A DNA stretch of 64,000 bases from Paenibacillus sp. LS1 (GCF_026013365.1 NZ_JAPDOE010000001.1:1922001-1986000); one strand, 5' to 3'. Counted from the stretch's first letter, positions 1-10,428 are shown. Made by a program: numbers and translations. Notes: generated by a model from the sequence alone, not told the origin.

Positions 1-531
1 CAAGGCATCAACCTTGATACCGTGAAACGTCTGAAAGAGGTTGATCGTCTTCGCATCAGCGAATACATCAAAGAACACCCGCATGCTACATATACCGAAG
101 GCTGTGAAGGCATCTGGTCTATCCCTTGTGATATCGCTCTTCCATGTGCGACGCAAAACGAGATCGATGAAGAAGCTGCGGCCCTTCTGGTCAAAGGTGG
201 CGTGAAAGCCATTGGCGAAGGCGCGAATATGCCTTCCACTCTGGCTGCCATTGACGTCTTCCACGGTGCAGGCGTGCTATTCGGTCCAGCCAAAGCGGCT
301 AATGCCGGCGGTGTAGCCGTGTCTGCTCTTGAAATGTCACAGAACAGCATGCGGTTGTCCTGGTCATTTGAAGAAGTAGACGCGAAGCTGCATGACATCA
401 TGAAGAACATCTATACTAGCTGTGTAGAAGCTGCTGAAGAGTATGGCTGTGAAGGCAACCTCGTAGCCGGAGCGAACATCGCCGGTTTCCTCAAGGTAGC
501 CGATTCCATGATCGCTCAAGGTGTAGTCTGA
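1..531 (+). CDS. gdhA: NADP-specific glutamate dehydrogenase, C-terminal part
   Basis: This is the last 176 codons of a gene that begins before the window; the frame is open from base 1. The product would interconvert 2-oxoglutarate plus ammonia and L-glutamate in the cytoplasm. The segments WSIPCDIALPCATQNE and GANMPSTLAA, followed by FGPAKAANAGGVAVSALEMSQN, are typical of the nucleotide-binding half of hexameric bacterial NADP-type glutamate dehydrogenases, and the C-terminus (NIAGFLKVADSMIAQGVV) ends where such proteins normally end. A strong terminator hairpin follows 34 bases after the stop. The N-terminal half, with the catalytic lysines, is outside the window, so the cofactor call rests on family resemblance. 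Confidence 0.93.
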   Translation, partial: QGINLDTVKRLKEVDRLRISEYIKEHPHATYTEGCEGIWSIPCDIALPCATQNEIDEEAAALLVKGGVKAIGEGANMPSTLAAIDVFHGAGVLFGPAKAANAGGVAVSALEMSQNSMRLSWSFEEVDAKLHDIMKNIYTSCVEAAEEYGCEGNLVAGANIAGFLKVADSMIAQGVV

Positions 532-564
532 TTTATCCCCACACCTAAAATGTACGAAATGATT

Positions 565-602
565 AAGGGCAGTTCCCCGTTAATTCGGAGAACTGCCCTT
601 TT
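565..602. terminator. Intrinsic terminator between gdhA and bglP
   Basis: A perfect 11-bp stem AAGGGCAGTTC (565-575) pairs with GAACTGCCCTT (590-600) around a 14-base loop and runs into TTTT. It lies between two convergent genes and can end transcription of gdhA. On the other strand the T run is weak (TTAATCATTT), so its use for bglP is less certain. A second small hairpin (CAGACA/TGTCTG, about 611-628) sits before a T-rich stretch. Confidence 0.85.
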
Positions 603-646
603 GTGAATTCACAGACATGTTATTGTCTGACATGTAGTACCTTTTT

Positions 647-2593
<1,947 letters not shown>

Positions 2594-2601
2594 TTATACG
2601 A

Positions 2602-3690
2602 TTATATTTGCATATCGTTCTTGGTTGGTGTAGCCCATGCTGCGACCATCGCTGCACTGATACCACCTGCCAGTTTGCCTACAATCATAGCGGTTACCAT
2701 GGATTTATCCATCCCGGCCACGAAGCCCAGATGACCCCCAAGTACAAATGAGCCGCTGACTGCAAAAGCAATACTGATGACTTTACCTCTTGAATTCATA
2801 TCTTTGACCATTCGAAAGGTCGGAATATTGTGAGCTAGTGAAGCGATTAGTCCAGCAGTTGTTGGAGCATCCAGGTTCAGCAATCGGCCCGCTCGCTCAA
2901 GCGGAGTTTTGCAGACTTTATTAATTACTGCGACCATCGGAAAAGCCCCCGCCAGCACAATGGCAATCGTACCAACCGTTGTGATACCTTCCGAGAGCGG
3001 TGCCATATGGGGGATTAGTTCCCATCCTGTAAGGGTTTTGACCGCTATAGCCACCAGTCCAATCAGGGACAACAAGGTGATACCGCTTCCAAATATTTTA
3101 AACAACCTCACCGTCTGAGTCGTAAAATAGCGCAAGCCGATCATAATGATTACAGATAACAGAATGGGTATGATGAGATTTTGGTATATCACTGTAAAAT
3201 CAATGCCCGCCACCAAACCTCCGACTAAACAACCAACGGGAATGGTACTGATGCCGATCAGTACCCCTTTGGCAAAATACGGATGGTCCTTCCGATCCAG
3301 AATACCCAGCGCAACAGGAATGGTAAACACAATGGTTGGCCCGAACATGGTACCCAGGAACACCCAAGAGAAAAGACCAGCCTGTTCACTCTGTGCCATC
3401 TGTTCTGCCAGAGCGTACCCTCCCATATCTACCGCCAGAATGGTATTGGCGAACGATGCCGGATCGGCACCGATCGCTTCATAGAGCGGAGATATCAGCG
3501 GAATGAGTATACTCGCTAGGAAAGGTGCCAGAGATACGATTCCCACCATCACCAGCGCGAGTGCACCCATGGCCATGATGCCCTCCGTGAACGCCGCTCC
3601 AAGGCCCATCCGGTTCCCAAAAGCCTTGTCCACAGCACCTAGTACCAGGAAAAACGCAATCAGGATCATCACCATATCATTAATGGACAT
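2602..3690 (-). CDS. EutH-family transporter
   Basis: A 362-residue, very hydrophobic protein with about ten membrane segments. It resembles EutH, the permease-like protein of ethanolamine utilisation clusters: the N-terminal MSINDMVMILIAFFLVLGAVD, the GGYALAEQMAQ motif around residue 90 and the SLAHNIPTF segment are EutH-like. It starts 2 bases after the stop of the upstream Gfo/Idh/MocA gene, so the two are almost certainly translated together. No other eut gene (EutBC lyase, microcompartment shell proteins) is in the window. In this context it may move a different small amino alcohol or sugar-derived molecule. The family call is good; the substrate is unknown. Confidence 0.82.
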   Translation of the reverse strand: MSINDMVMILIAFFLVLGAVDKAFGNRMGLGAAFTEGIMAMGALALVMVGIVSLAPFLASILIPLISPLYEAIGADPASFANTILAVDMGGYALAEQMAQSEQAGLFSWVFLGTMFGPTIVFTIPVALGILDRKDHPYFAKGVLIGISTIPVGCLVGGLVAGIDFTVIYQNLIIPILLSVIIMIGLRYFTTQTVRLFKIFGSGITLLSLIGLVAIAVKTLTGWELIPHMAPLSEGITTVGTIAIVLAGAFPMVAVINKVCKTPLERAGRLLNLDAPTTAGLIASLAHNIPTFRMVKDMNSRGKVISIAFAVSGSFVLGGHLGFVAGMDKSMVTAMIVGKLAGGISAAMVAAWATPTKNDMQI

Positions 3691-3692
3691 GA

Positions 3693-4736
3693 TTACTCCT
3701 GTACATACTGCTTCACATGATGATGGGCTGCACTGTCATACGTATCAAATACCAGGCGAAGCGTTTTGACATTATCCGAACCACTGGTCTGGAATTCCGC
3801 ACCTGAGTTCAAACATTCGATAAAGTGGGATTGCAGCTTGCGATGACTGTCCTCGTAGTTAAGCTCCGTACGTTCAGCGTGTACCGTCTCCACACCGGCA
3901 TTATCAATGATGGACAACTTTCCATCTTTATAGAGCTTAATGGAAGCCTTGTCTCCTTCAATGATGAGTTGTTCCTTATGATCGGGAAGGACCTGCTTCG
4001 GCAAAGGTTCACTGAGTTCCCGGCGAGTCGCCCAGCTCATATCCATGAGTCCGACATAATCTTCGTACCCCAGCATGACCATACCGCTGTCTTCCCCCAC
4101 CGTATAATCGCTAACCTTTCTCGTCTCGGCATATAGACGCTCAGGCTCACCGAACAGGAAACGCCAGGTGTCAAACCAATGCACGCCCATCTCATAGAAC
4201 AGCAATTGTGGCATGTCTCTGAAAAAAGGCTGTGGCAACTTCTCTTCCGGCGCAAATCTCGGGGAATAAAAATCAGTATGAATGTACCGAATCGTATTCA
4301 GTTGCCCTACTGTATGTTCCTCAAGCAGTTTCTTGATCAATTGAAAAGGTTCAAGCCAGCGCCAATTTTCTGTCACCATCAGACGCACACCCGCCACTTC
4401 AGCAATGCGCACCATCTCTTCAGCTTCCTCAATTGAACGGGCAAATGGCTTCTGGCACATGATATGCTTGCCAGCTGCTGCAGCCATTTTTACCAGTTCC
4501 AGATGCGTTTCCGGCGGCGTGATGATATCCAGCACATCCACATCCGCTTCTTCAAGCATCACGGCCACATCCGAGTAACGGAACGTTGCCGGGATGTTAA
4601 ATCGCTCTGCTTTGTCATTCAGCGTGTCTGCATGCCTGTCGCAAATACCTGTTATCTCGGCATCGGCAATGAATTGCCAAGCTTTAATATGTTTTTCTGA
4701 CCAGTACCCTGTTCCAACGATCCCAATTTTCCACAT
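3693..4736 (-). CDS. Gfo/Idh/MocA-family oxidoreductase
   Basis: A 347-residue cytoplasmic NAD(P)-dependent dehydrogenase of the glucose-fructose oxidoreductase/inositol dehydrogenase family. The N-terminal Rossmann fold begins with KIGIVGTGYWSEKHIKAW (GxGxxxxxH fingerprint). The conserved CQKPFA segment near residue 95 corresponds to the family's EKP motif, with Gln-Lys-Pro here and the key lysine kept. GVHWFDTWRFLFGEPE holds the conserved catalytic-region histidine. It lies between a DUF4038 glycosidase-like gene (66 bases upstream) and the eutH-like gene, which suggests it oxidises or isomerises a sugar released or imported by its neighbours. The exact sugar cannot be read from the sequence. 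Confidence 0.88.
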   Translation of the reverse strand: MWKIGIVGTGYWSEKHIKAWQFIADAEITGICDRHADTLNDKAERFNIPATFRYSDVAVMLEEADVDVLDIITPPETHLELVKMAAAAGKHIMCQKPFARSIEEAEEMVRIAEVAGVRLMVTENWRWLEPFQLIKKLLEEHTVGQLNTIRYIHTDFYSPRFAPEEKLPQPFFRDMPQLLFYEMGVHWFDTWRFLFGEPERLYAETRKVSDYTVGEDSGMVMLGYEDYVGLMDMSWATRRELSEPLPKQVLPDHKEQLIIEGDKASIKLYKDGKLSIIDNAGVETVHAERTELNYEDSHRKLQSHFIECLNSGAEFQTSGSDNVKTLRLVFDTYDSAAHHHVKQYVQE

Positions 4737-4802
4737 ACCCTCACCCCATCTATAATGTAAATCTCTATTTGTGCCAGCTTCGGCACCTCTCTCTGGTAAC
4801 TC

Positions 4803-6077
4803 TTATTTACGTGTACCAATCACGATCACGTCATGTTCAAAAGCATGCATGGGAATTACGCCGTAATCGTCCTCGCGATAAGCTACTGTCTTGGCAAATC
4901 GGCGATGTACGAGATCAATGGTCGTAAAATCGTATTCTTCAACCGGGAAGTCCAGGCGCACCTTGGTATTTACCGGAACATACAGCATAATCGTGTCCTC
5001 CGTACCTGCCGCACGAATCTCCTTCGTCTTGTTCAATACGATATTCATCGGCTCCACACCGACCAGCTTGTACTGCTCAAAGAGATACTTGATAAAGGAA
5101 TAATCCCATGCACCTTCAAACCGAAGAGCCGATCTCCAATCATAAGGGCTATCAAAACCTTCACCCTCCACAATGCCAAAAGACTTGCCTTTCTTGTGCC
5201 AGCTCCAGATGCCATGTGCACCATAAGTGACCCCGGCCCCGCCTCCGGCAAGCAAACTCTGCCATGCAGCTCTGCGGGCATCAAATGCAGAGTAGCGCCC
5301 ATAGACGTTACGGCTATAACTAATCTGTTCATAACAAGGCTCACCGTTGATCACTGGACGTACAGGCGACTGATCATAGAAGTGATCTGCAATCTCATGC
5401 GCATAGGCTTGGAATTCCGAGTTATGCCCAGACTGATACATGTAAAAATCCAGCCCTTCATGGTTTGCAAACACTTCCGGAATCTCTCGTAGTCTGCCTT
5501 GGATGTGTAACGTCGTCAGACTGGATGGGCTGATGCGTTTGACGGTCTCCAGTGCTGTCTGATAGTAAGCATTCGTCTCTGCGGAAGGGAAATCCGTATC
5601 CCCACTGACCAGATAGATCGGATTAAACTCCGAGAATTGGTTTACGGCATAGGTTACATAAGGCTCTACAGCTGCCAGCGGCATCTTGCCATCCTTCTGA
5701 AACATGGTAGCCCAGGTATCGGGTACGTAGTTGCACCACAGAAGCACAAGCGCGGGTGTGAATCCACGTTCTGTTGCCATACGAACCATTGCCTGTGCAC
5801 GGTCGAAATAAGCTTCATTAAATGAAAAATAGTCCGTCGAACCATCTTCTTGCTGGACAAAAGGCTCGATATTCAGATCAGAACCACTGGCATCCCATTG
5901 GCGCAAAATATTGATCTGCACGACGTTGAATCCCTGCATACTGCGATAATCGAGGTACTCTTCCCATTCTTCCAATGTAGCATTGGTAAATGCACTCCAC
6001 ACCGTATCGGCCAAATAAAAGAACGGTTTTCCTTCTTTCTCAAACGTTCTACGGTTGGCTGTTATTTGAACAGACAT
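4803..6077 (-). CDS. DUF4038 (apiosidase-like, GH140-type) glycoside hydrolase
   Basis: A 424-residue protein without a signal peptide, so probably cytoplasmic. The opening ITANRRTFEKEGKPFFYLADTVW, the following WEEYLDYRSMQGFNVVQI and later NGEPCYEQ and VTYGAHGIWSW fit the TIM-barrel DUF4038 family, some members of which are GH140 apiosidases. Acidic residues of NGEPCYE and an earlier Asp are catalytic candidates. The C-terminal 90 residues look like a small beta domain. It is the first gene of the operon with the Gfo/Idh/MocA, EutH-like and BglP genes, and is divergent from a LacI regulator whose operators flank its promoter. A broader glycosidase or isomerase-like role is possible, because the specificity of most DUF4038 proteins is unknown. 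Confidence 0.75.
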   Translation of the reverse strand: MSVQITANRRTFEKEGKPFFYLADTVWSAFTNATLEEWEEYLDYRSMQGFNVVQINILRQWDASGSDLNIEPFVQQEDGSTDYFSFNEAYFDRAQAMVRMATERGFTPALVLLWCNYVPDTWATMFQKDGKMPLAAVEPYVTYAVNQFSEFNPIYLVSGDTDFPSAETNAYYQTALETVKRISPSSLTTLHIQGRLREIPEVFANHEGLDFYMYQSGHNSEFQAYAHEIADHFYDQSPVRPVINGEPCYEQISYSRNVYGRYSAFDARRAAWQSLLAGGGAGVTYGAHGIWSWHKKGKSFGIVEGEGFDSPYDWRSALRFEGAWDYSFIKYLFEQYKLVGVEPMNIVLNKTKEIRAAGTEDTIMLYVPVNTKVRLDFPVEEYDFTTIDLVHRRFAKTVAYREDDYGVIPMHAFEHDVIVIGTRK

Positions 6078-6094
6078 GATTTCACTATCCTTCC

Positions 6095-6121
6095 AACTAA
6101 ACTTATTATATTATTTTAGTT
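6095..6121. promoter_or_regulatory. Probable second LacI-family operator
   Basis: AACTAAA (6095-6101) and TTTAGTT (6115-6121) form an inverted repeat just upstream of the DUF4038 start. They repeat the half-site of the longer operator at 6235-6268, and further TTTAGTT half-sites occur at about 6211 and 6232. This position would let a bound repressor block the operon. Confidence 0.5.
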
Positions 6122-6234
6122 AAATTAATATAAATTAACATTTAAAAAGGAACATAAATGCGTTTTCAATTTGAATATTAGCACCGCAAACCTAAACAGT
6201 CAATCAAAACTTTAGTTTTAATCCAACAATTTTA

Positions 6235-6268
6235 GTTAAGTTTAGTTTATTATTCAACTAAACTTAAC
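6235..6268. promoter_or_regulatory. Operator with 13-bp perfect inverted repeat
   Basis: GTTAAGTTTAGTT (6235-6247) and AACTAAACTTAAC (6256-6268) are perfect reverse complements separated by 8 bases. They lie in the divergent region between the LacI-type gene and the DUF4038 operon, just upstream of a TATACT -10-like hexamer near 6281. The placement fits autoregulation plus control of the operon by the adjacent LacI protein. The protein-DNA pairing is inferred. Confidence 0.7.
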
Positions 6269-6319
6269 GCTTCATTCATGGTATACTGATCCTATGTAAT
6301 TCATTTAGGAGGTTCCATA

Positions 6320-7363
6320 TTGAAGATTGATGATATTGCAAGGCTTGCTGGAGTTTCCAAAGCAGCGGTCTCACTGGCATTTAACAATAAACCCGGTGTC
6401 AGCGAACAGACACGTGAACATATACTTAACATCGCTCAAGCACATGGCTACAAACCGAGAACTGTCAAAGTTGGAAGAGAAGTACCGAAAACCAATGCTA
6501 TTATTCGTTTTGTTGCCTGCAAAAATTCCGATATCGTCACAGAGCATTATGATTCTCTCCCGTTCTTCAATGAATTGATCCACCATATCACGGAAGAGGT
6601 TAAGCAACATGGCAGCACACTCGTCATCTCCTCCATTGACGTGCAAGATTTGCATCAAGAACTGCAAACGCTGGAGAAGGAACAACCGTCCACAGGCCTG
6701 CTATTGCTCGGAATCAACCTGACTGCGCCTATGATTGAAACGATTCAATCCATACATGACAATGTCGTCATTCTGGACACGTCCTATGAACATGTGGATG
6801 CGAATTTCGTGTCCATTAATAATACATTGGGCGGATATCAGGCAGGTCAACATCTGGTCAAGCTGGGGCACAGTCGGATCGGATATGTGAAATCCGGTAC
6901 ACGAATTCCCAACTTTATCAAACGTGAAGATGGATTTCGTGCAGCGCTGGCCGAACACCATCTGACCGTTGCCGAGGAACTAACCTTCCATCTGCAGCCC
7001 ATGCTGGTGATGGCTCAGGAACATTTACAGCAATCGATCCTGCATTTAGCGGAAAGGCCTACTGCCATTTTCTGCGAGAACGATTATATGGCGATCAGTA
7101 CAATCAAATCATTGCAAAATATCGGTATCCGAGTGCCCGAAGATATTTCGGTAATGGGGTTTGACAACATTTTCGAAGCCAATGTAATCAGCCCTGAGTT
7201 AACCACCGTACATGTCAAGAAAGATATGATGGCCAAAACGGCCGTTAATCTGATTATGACTAACCTGGGAAATAGCGAGAAAAACGGTGCTCACATCTAT
7301 GTGAATACGGAAATTGTGGAACGCAGATCTTGTGTGCCTGTAACCGCGTCCCCTGTTGAATAA
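6320..7363 (+). CDS. LacI-family transcriptional regulator
   Basis: A 347-residue repressor-type protein. The N-terminal helix-turn-helix MKIDDIARLAGVSKAAVSLAFNN is typical of LacI/GalR proteins, followed by a hinge and a periplasmic-binding-protein-like effector domain with a C-terminal region containing VMGFDNIFEANVISPELTTVHV. The start is TTG at 6320, placed 7 bases after a perfect AGGAGG (6307-6312). It is divergent from the DUF4038/Gfo/EutH/BglP operon, with inverted-repeat operators between them, so it probably senses a sugar related to that operon's substrate. Confidence 0.93.
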   Translation: MKIDDIARLAGVSKAAVSLAFNNKPGVSEQTREHILNIAQAHGYKPRTVKVGREVPKTNAIIRFVACKNSDIVTEHYDSLPFFNELIHHITEEVKQHGSTLVISSIDVQDLHQELQTLEKEQPSTGLLLLGINLTAPMIETIQSIHDNVVILDTSYEHVDANFVSINNTLGGYQAGQHLVKLGHSRIGYVKSGTRIPNFIKREDGFRAALAEHHLTVAEELTFHLQPMLVMAQEHLQQSILHLAERPTAIFCENDYMAISTIKSLQNIGIRVPEDISVMGFDNIFEANVISPELTTVHVKKDMMAKTAVNLIMTNLGNSEKNGAHIYVNTEIVERRSCVPVTASPVE

Positions 7364-7457
7364 TGGTTAACAAGACAATTGATCGTATTCCGGTGGGATG
7401 GTAAAGTGGTACTGACGTAATTTCATCTATTTGTACTATTATAAGGAAGTGTTTACA

Positions 7458-8312
7458 TTGTCTAACCAACCATTTGCCAGCACTGCGAGTCCTCATCTGA
7501 GCGCAGACTGCGAGCAATGTTTTGGCCTGTGCTGTGTTGCCTTGCCCTATGGCAAGTCATCGGACTTTGCTTTTGAAAAGGCCAGCGGCACACCCTGCCC
7601 CAATCTGCGCACGGACAATCGTTGCGGTATTCATACCCAGCTTCGGCAGAAAGGGTTCAAAGGTTGTACGGTATACGACTGTTTCGGAGCTGGGCAGAAG
7701 CTGTCCCAAGTGACCTACGCGGGCAAGGATTGGCGTGATCATCCGGAGTCTGCAAACGAGATGTTTGATTGTCTGCCTGCCTTGCGACAACTTCACGAGT
7801 TGCTCAGTTATATGAAGGAAATGATGATGAGACCGGAGACATCATCTCTTCACTCGGCATTCGGTGAGTTATATGAGGAGATCGAGCGCTTGAGCAATCT
7901 GGAGCCTGCGTCCCTTCTCCGTCTGGACATCGCCGAATATCGGTCCACTGTGAATCGACTCCTGATTCAGGCAAGTGAAATGGTACGTGCGAATGTGCCA
8001 CCCAGCGCTCACGGACAAGGGAAGTCGAAGAAGACTAAAAAACGTACCGGAAGTGACTTTTTTGGTGCCAACTTAAAGGGAGCTGACCTGCGGGGCGCAA
8101 GCTTCCGGGGGGCATTAATGATCGCAGCCGACCTCCGAAATGCAGATACACGGGATGCCGATTGGATTGGCGCAGATTTGCGGGATACGGATCTGGGCGG
8201 TGCAGACCTGAGAGGTGGCATCTTCCTGACGCAATCGCAGATTAATGCAGCCAAAGGTAATATGAATACCAAGTTGCCGGATCATTTAAACATTCCCTCA
8301 CACTGGATGTAG
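7458..8312 (+). CDS. Cys-rich domain plus pentapeptide-repeat protein
   Basis: A 284-residue cytoplasmic protein starting at TTG 7458, preceded by AAGGAAG at 7443. The N-terminal 110 residues carry a dense cysteine pattern: CEQCFGLCC, then CPNL, RCGIH, GCTVYDCFGAGQ. This looks like a metal- or Fe-S-binding module. A helical linker follows, then from about residue 195 a series of pentapeptide repeats of the A(D/N)LxG type, such as GANLKGADLRGASFRGA and later GADLRDTDLGGADLRGG, which form a right-handed quadrilateral beta helix. The ion and function are unknown. The gene stands alone between the LacI gene and convergent ddh. Confidence 0.8.
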   Translation: MSNQPFASTASPHLSADCEQCFGLCCVALPYGKSSDFAFEKASGTPCPNLRTDNRCGIHTQLRQKGFKGCTVYDCFGAGQKLSQVTYAGKDWRDHPESANEMFDCLPALRQLHELLSYMKEMMMRPETSSLHSAFGELYEEIERLSNLEPASLLRLDIAEYRSTVNRLLIQASEMVRANVPPSAHGQGKSKKTKKRTGSDFFGANLKGADLRGASFRGALMIAADLRNADTRDADWIGADLRDTDLGGADLRGGIFLTQSQINAAKGNMNTKLPDHLNIPSHWM

Positions 8313-8406
8313 GGGCGCCATCTCGGCAAGAGTAAAAGCAGGAATACCAGCCGGAATGTACCTTGTCAATTCATTCATAAGATATATGAATCGAATACAG
8401 CAAAAA

Positions 8407-8442
8407 ACAGCTCGTCCTATATATCCAAGGACGAGCTGTTTA
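8407..8442. terminator. Bidirectional terminator, pentapeptide gene / ddh
   Basis: A perfect 12-bp stem AACAGCTCGTCC (8407-8418) pairs with GGACGAGCTGTT (8429-8440) between two convergent genes. It is followed by TTTATT on the plus strand and TTTTTTG on the minus strand, so it can act in both directions. Confidence 0.88.
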
Positions 8443-8471
8443 TTATACAAACCACAGGAATGAATTACGAA

Positions 8472-9455
8472 TTACAATAAGTCGCGGCGAAGATCTTCAG
8501 CCGATTTCGGAGACAAGTGACCGAGCGGAATATCAAATACCGTCTTCGCTCCCTTATGTCCTTCCACGCTCAAGCGTTGTGCGGCTCTGGCATACGCCAC
8601 AAGTACGCTCGCTGTAAATTCAGGATTGCTGTCGAGTTTCAGACCGAATTCAATAATTTGCTTTTGACCGGCACCTGTAACCCCACTGCGAATTACAAAT
8701 CCACCATGTGGCATACCTTCATGCTCGGATTTCAATTCTTCTTCGGTAATGAACGTTACCGTTGTATCGTAATCTGCAAAGTAGTTAGGCATCGACACAA
8801 TCGTCTCACGGATCTCATCCTGATTAGCGCCATCTTCTGCTACCACATAACATTGACGCAGATGTTTCTCGCGTGTAGACAGCTCTGGTGTCTCCCCTGC
8901 ACGAATGCGGTTGATAACCTCTTCAACAGGTACAGTATACTGTACACCCGCCTTAACACCTGGAACACGACGAATAGCATCCGAGTGGCCTTGACTCACA
9001 CCTTTGCCCCAGAATGTGTACTCTTTTCCTTCTGGCAAGATGGACTGTGCAAGCAGACGGTTCATGGAGAACAAGCCTGGGTCCCAACCTGTGGAAATGA
9101 CACTTACGTGACCACCTTGCTCTGCCGCAGCATTCACTTCTTTGTAGAATTCAGGAATCTTCGCATGTGTATCGAAGCTATCTACCGTATTGAACAACTT
9201 GGCGATGGCTGGTGTCTGCTCTGGAAGGTCCGTTGCAGAACCACCACAGAGGATCATAACATCAATCTTGCCTATGTATTGCTCCGCTGCAGAGATATGC
9301 TCAAAACGTACTTCTGTGCTTTCAGCGACCATCTGCTCCGGATTACGACGTGTAAACACAGCAATCAGTTCCAGATCCTCGTTCTGGGAAATGGCTTTCT
9401 CTACACCTTTACCCAAGTTACCGTAACCAACAATACCCACTCTAATCATGTTCAA
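8472..9455 (-). CDS. ddh: meso-Diaminopimelate D-dehydrogenase
   Basis: A 327-residue NADPH-dependent enzyme of the one-step branch of lysine/peptidoglycan precursor synthesis, converting tetrahydrodipicolinate plus ammonia to meso-diaminopimelate. The N-terminal Rossmann motif VGIVGYGNLGKGVE, the STGWDPGLFSMNR segment near residue 120 and the WGKGVSQGHSDAIRRVPGVK segment near 150 are characteristic of Ddh. The length matches the usual 320-330 residues. An AGGAGAGG element precedes the ATG. It is a single gene between two terminators. Identification is strong. Confidence 0.95.
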   Translation of the reverse strand: MNMIRVGIVGYGNLGKGVEKAISQNEDLELIAVFTRRNPEQMVAESTEVRFEHISAAEQYIGKIDVMILCGGSATDLPEQTPAIAKLFNTVDSFDTHAKIPEFYKEVNAAAEQGGHVSVISTGWDPGLFSMNRLLAQSILPEGKEYTFWGKGVSQGHSDAIRRVPGVKAGVQYTVPVEEVINRIRAGETPELSTREKHLRQCYVVAEDGANQDEIRETIVSMPNYFADYDTTVTFITEEELKSEHEGMPHGGFVIRSGVTGAGQKQIIEFGLKLDSNPEFTASVLVAYARAAQRLSVEGHKGAKTVFDIPLGHLSPKSAEDLRRDLL

Positions 9456-9544
9456 TCCTCTCCTGTCTTCTTCTATAGTTGTCTATTACTCTATTCTAAT
9501 GATATAACATACCATGTAACCTGTCAGGTTTCCAGTTCGAAATA

Positions 9545-9597
9545 AAAATACCTTGCAGCGGTGCAGCAATAATGCGGCTCCGCATGCAAGGTATTTT
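9545..9597 (-). terminator. Terminator of the hydrolase/lipoprotein cluster
   Basis: The 13-bp perfect stem AAAATACCTTGCA (9545-9557) and TGCAAGGTATTTT (9585-9597) is followed on the minus strand by a T run. It lies downstream of the lipoprotein gene that ends at 9661. It is also 90 bases upstream of ddh, so it separates the two units. Confidence 0.8.
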
Positions 9598-9598
9598 G

Positions 9599-9631
9599 GC
9601 GTTCATTCGTTATTTTAGGAAGAATGAACGC
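9599..9631. repeat. Second hairpin, 10-bp stem
   Basis: GCGTTCATTC (9599-9608) pairs perfectly with GAATGAACGC (9622-9631) and abuts the terminator at 9545-9597. It has no adjacent T run. It may be part of a double terminator or protect the 3' end of the mRNA. Confidence 0.6.
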
Positions 9632-9660
9632 AGGAATGAACAATAGCCCTTATCTTGTGC

Positions 9661-10200
9661 TTATGCTTCTGTCCAGGTCAACGTCAGTTCAATGACGCCT
9701 TCCTGCCCGGCTAATGTTCCTCCAATCAAGGACCAGACATCCTGCGTATCCGGGTCAGTTCCCTGAATAATAATATTTTTGTCATCAATCGTCTGACCCG
9801 CATCCGTCAACTTTTTGGCGTTAAAGTAATCTTTATACAGCTGGGATACGGTTTTCATATCTTGTTCAGTCGAGAAAATCACCATGGCTGATTGCTTTCC
9901 TTCATTCTCACCTGAATTGGCTAAACGAATCGTTGCATCTTCCGGTAGGGGGAAGTCACTTGGCAAGTTCTCTGGCAACTCATTGGTTCCAGCAGTAGTG
10001 CCTTCCGTTTCGGTCACTCCACTTGTTGCTGCTTCGCTTGTACCTTCATTAGTCGCTTGTTCACCAGTTCCGGAGGAAACTTCAGTGTCCACCTTCTCAG
10101 TATCACCTGTCGGTTCGTCTGCCGCGCTGCTGCAAGCACTCAAGGCCACCATCATCGCCAGTGCCGCACAGACTATTACATAATTCCTTCTCTTCACCAT
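9661..10200 (-). CDS. Lipoprotein of unknown function
   Basis: A 179-residue exported lipoprotein. The signal peptide MVKRRNYVIVCAALAMMVALSAC ends in a lipobox (ALSAC, Cys23). A low-complexity Ser/Thr/Glu/Gly-rich spacer (about residues 24-75) follows, then a folded domain beginning near LPSDFPLPEDATI with a predicted mixed alpha/beta composition. I do not recognise the domain. It is the last gene of a three-gene minus-strand cluster with a small membrane peptide and an alpha/beta hydrolase, and a strong terminator follows it. Confidence 0.8.
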   Translation of the reverse strand: MVKRRNYVIVCAALAMMVALSACSSAADEPTGDTEKVDTEVSSGTGEQATNEGTSEAATSGVTETEGTTAGTNELPENLPSDFPLPEDATIRLANSGENEGKQSAMVIFSTEQDMKTVSQLYKDYFNAKKLTDAGQTIDDKNIIIQGTDPDTQDVWSLIGGTLAGQEGVIELTLTWTEA

Positions 10201-10231
10201 CCGTTACCACTCCTTCTTCTTCGTTTATGTG

Positions 10232-10379
10232 CTAATCACGTTCAAACGACTGGATCACAGGCACGGCATCAACGTTATTCTTGACCCATATGACAGATAC
10301 GGATAATACACTCAATGACAATAGACAACTGGCTACGAGTATGGATAGGAATCGGGTAATTACTTTAATGTTTTTCATG
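10232..10379 (-). CDS. Small membrane-anchored peptide, 48 residues
   Basis: The ATG at 10379 is preceded by a strong GGAGGAGGG on the minus strand, which decides this start over a longer frame that begins inside the upstream gene. The product MKNIKVITRFLSILVASC continues as one hydrophobic segment (about residues 8-31) and ends in a short polar tail (VPVIQSFERD). It is either a one-pass membrane peptide or a short secreted one. It lies between the alpha/beta hydrolase and the lipoprotein in the same orientation. The function is unknown. Confidence 0.55.
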
Positions 10380-10428
10380 CATCCCTCCTCCTCATCCTGT
10401 TCATCATGTGTTTGTGGAATTATGTTAC

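Noticed and set aside
4833..5492. A 219-codon plus-strand frame inside the DUF4038 gene
   Set aside because: It is antisense to a gene with clear family motifs and has no start signal or recognisable domain.
8517..9545. A 342-codon open frame on the plus strand opposite ddh
   Set aside because: It lies entirely over the well-supported ddh gene and its upstream region, has no ribosome-binding site and encodes a Cys/His-rich sequence typical of an antisense shadow.
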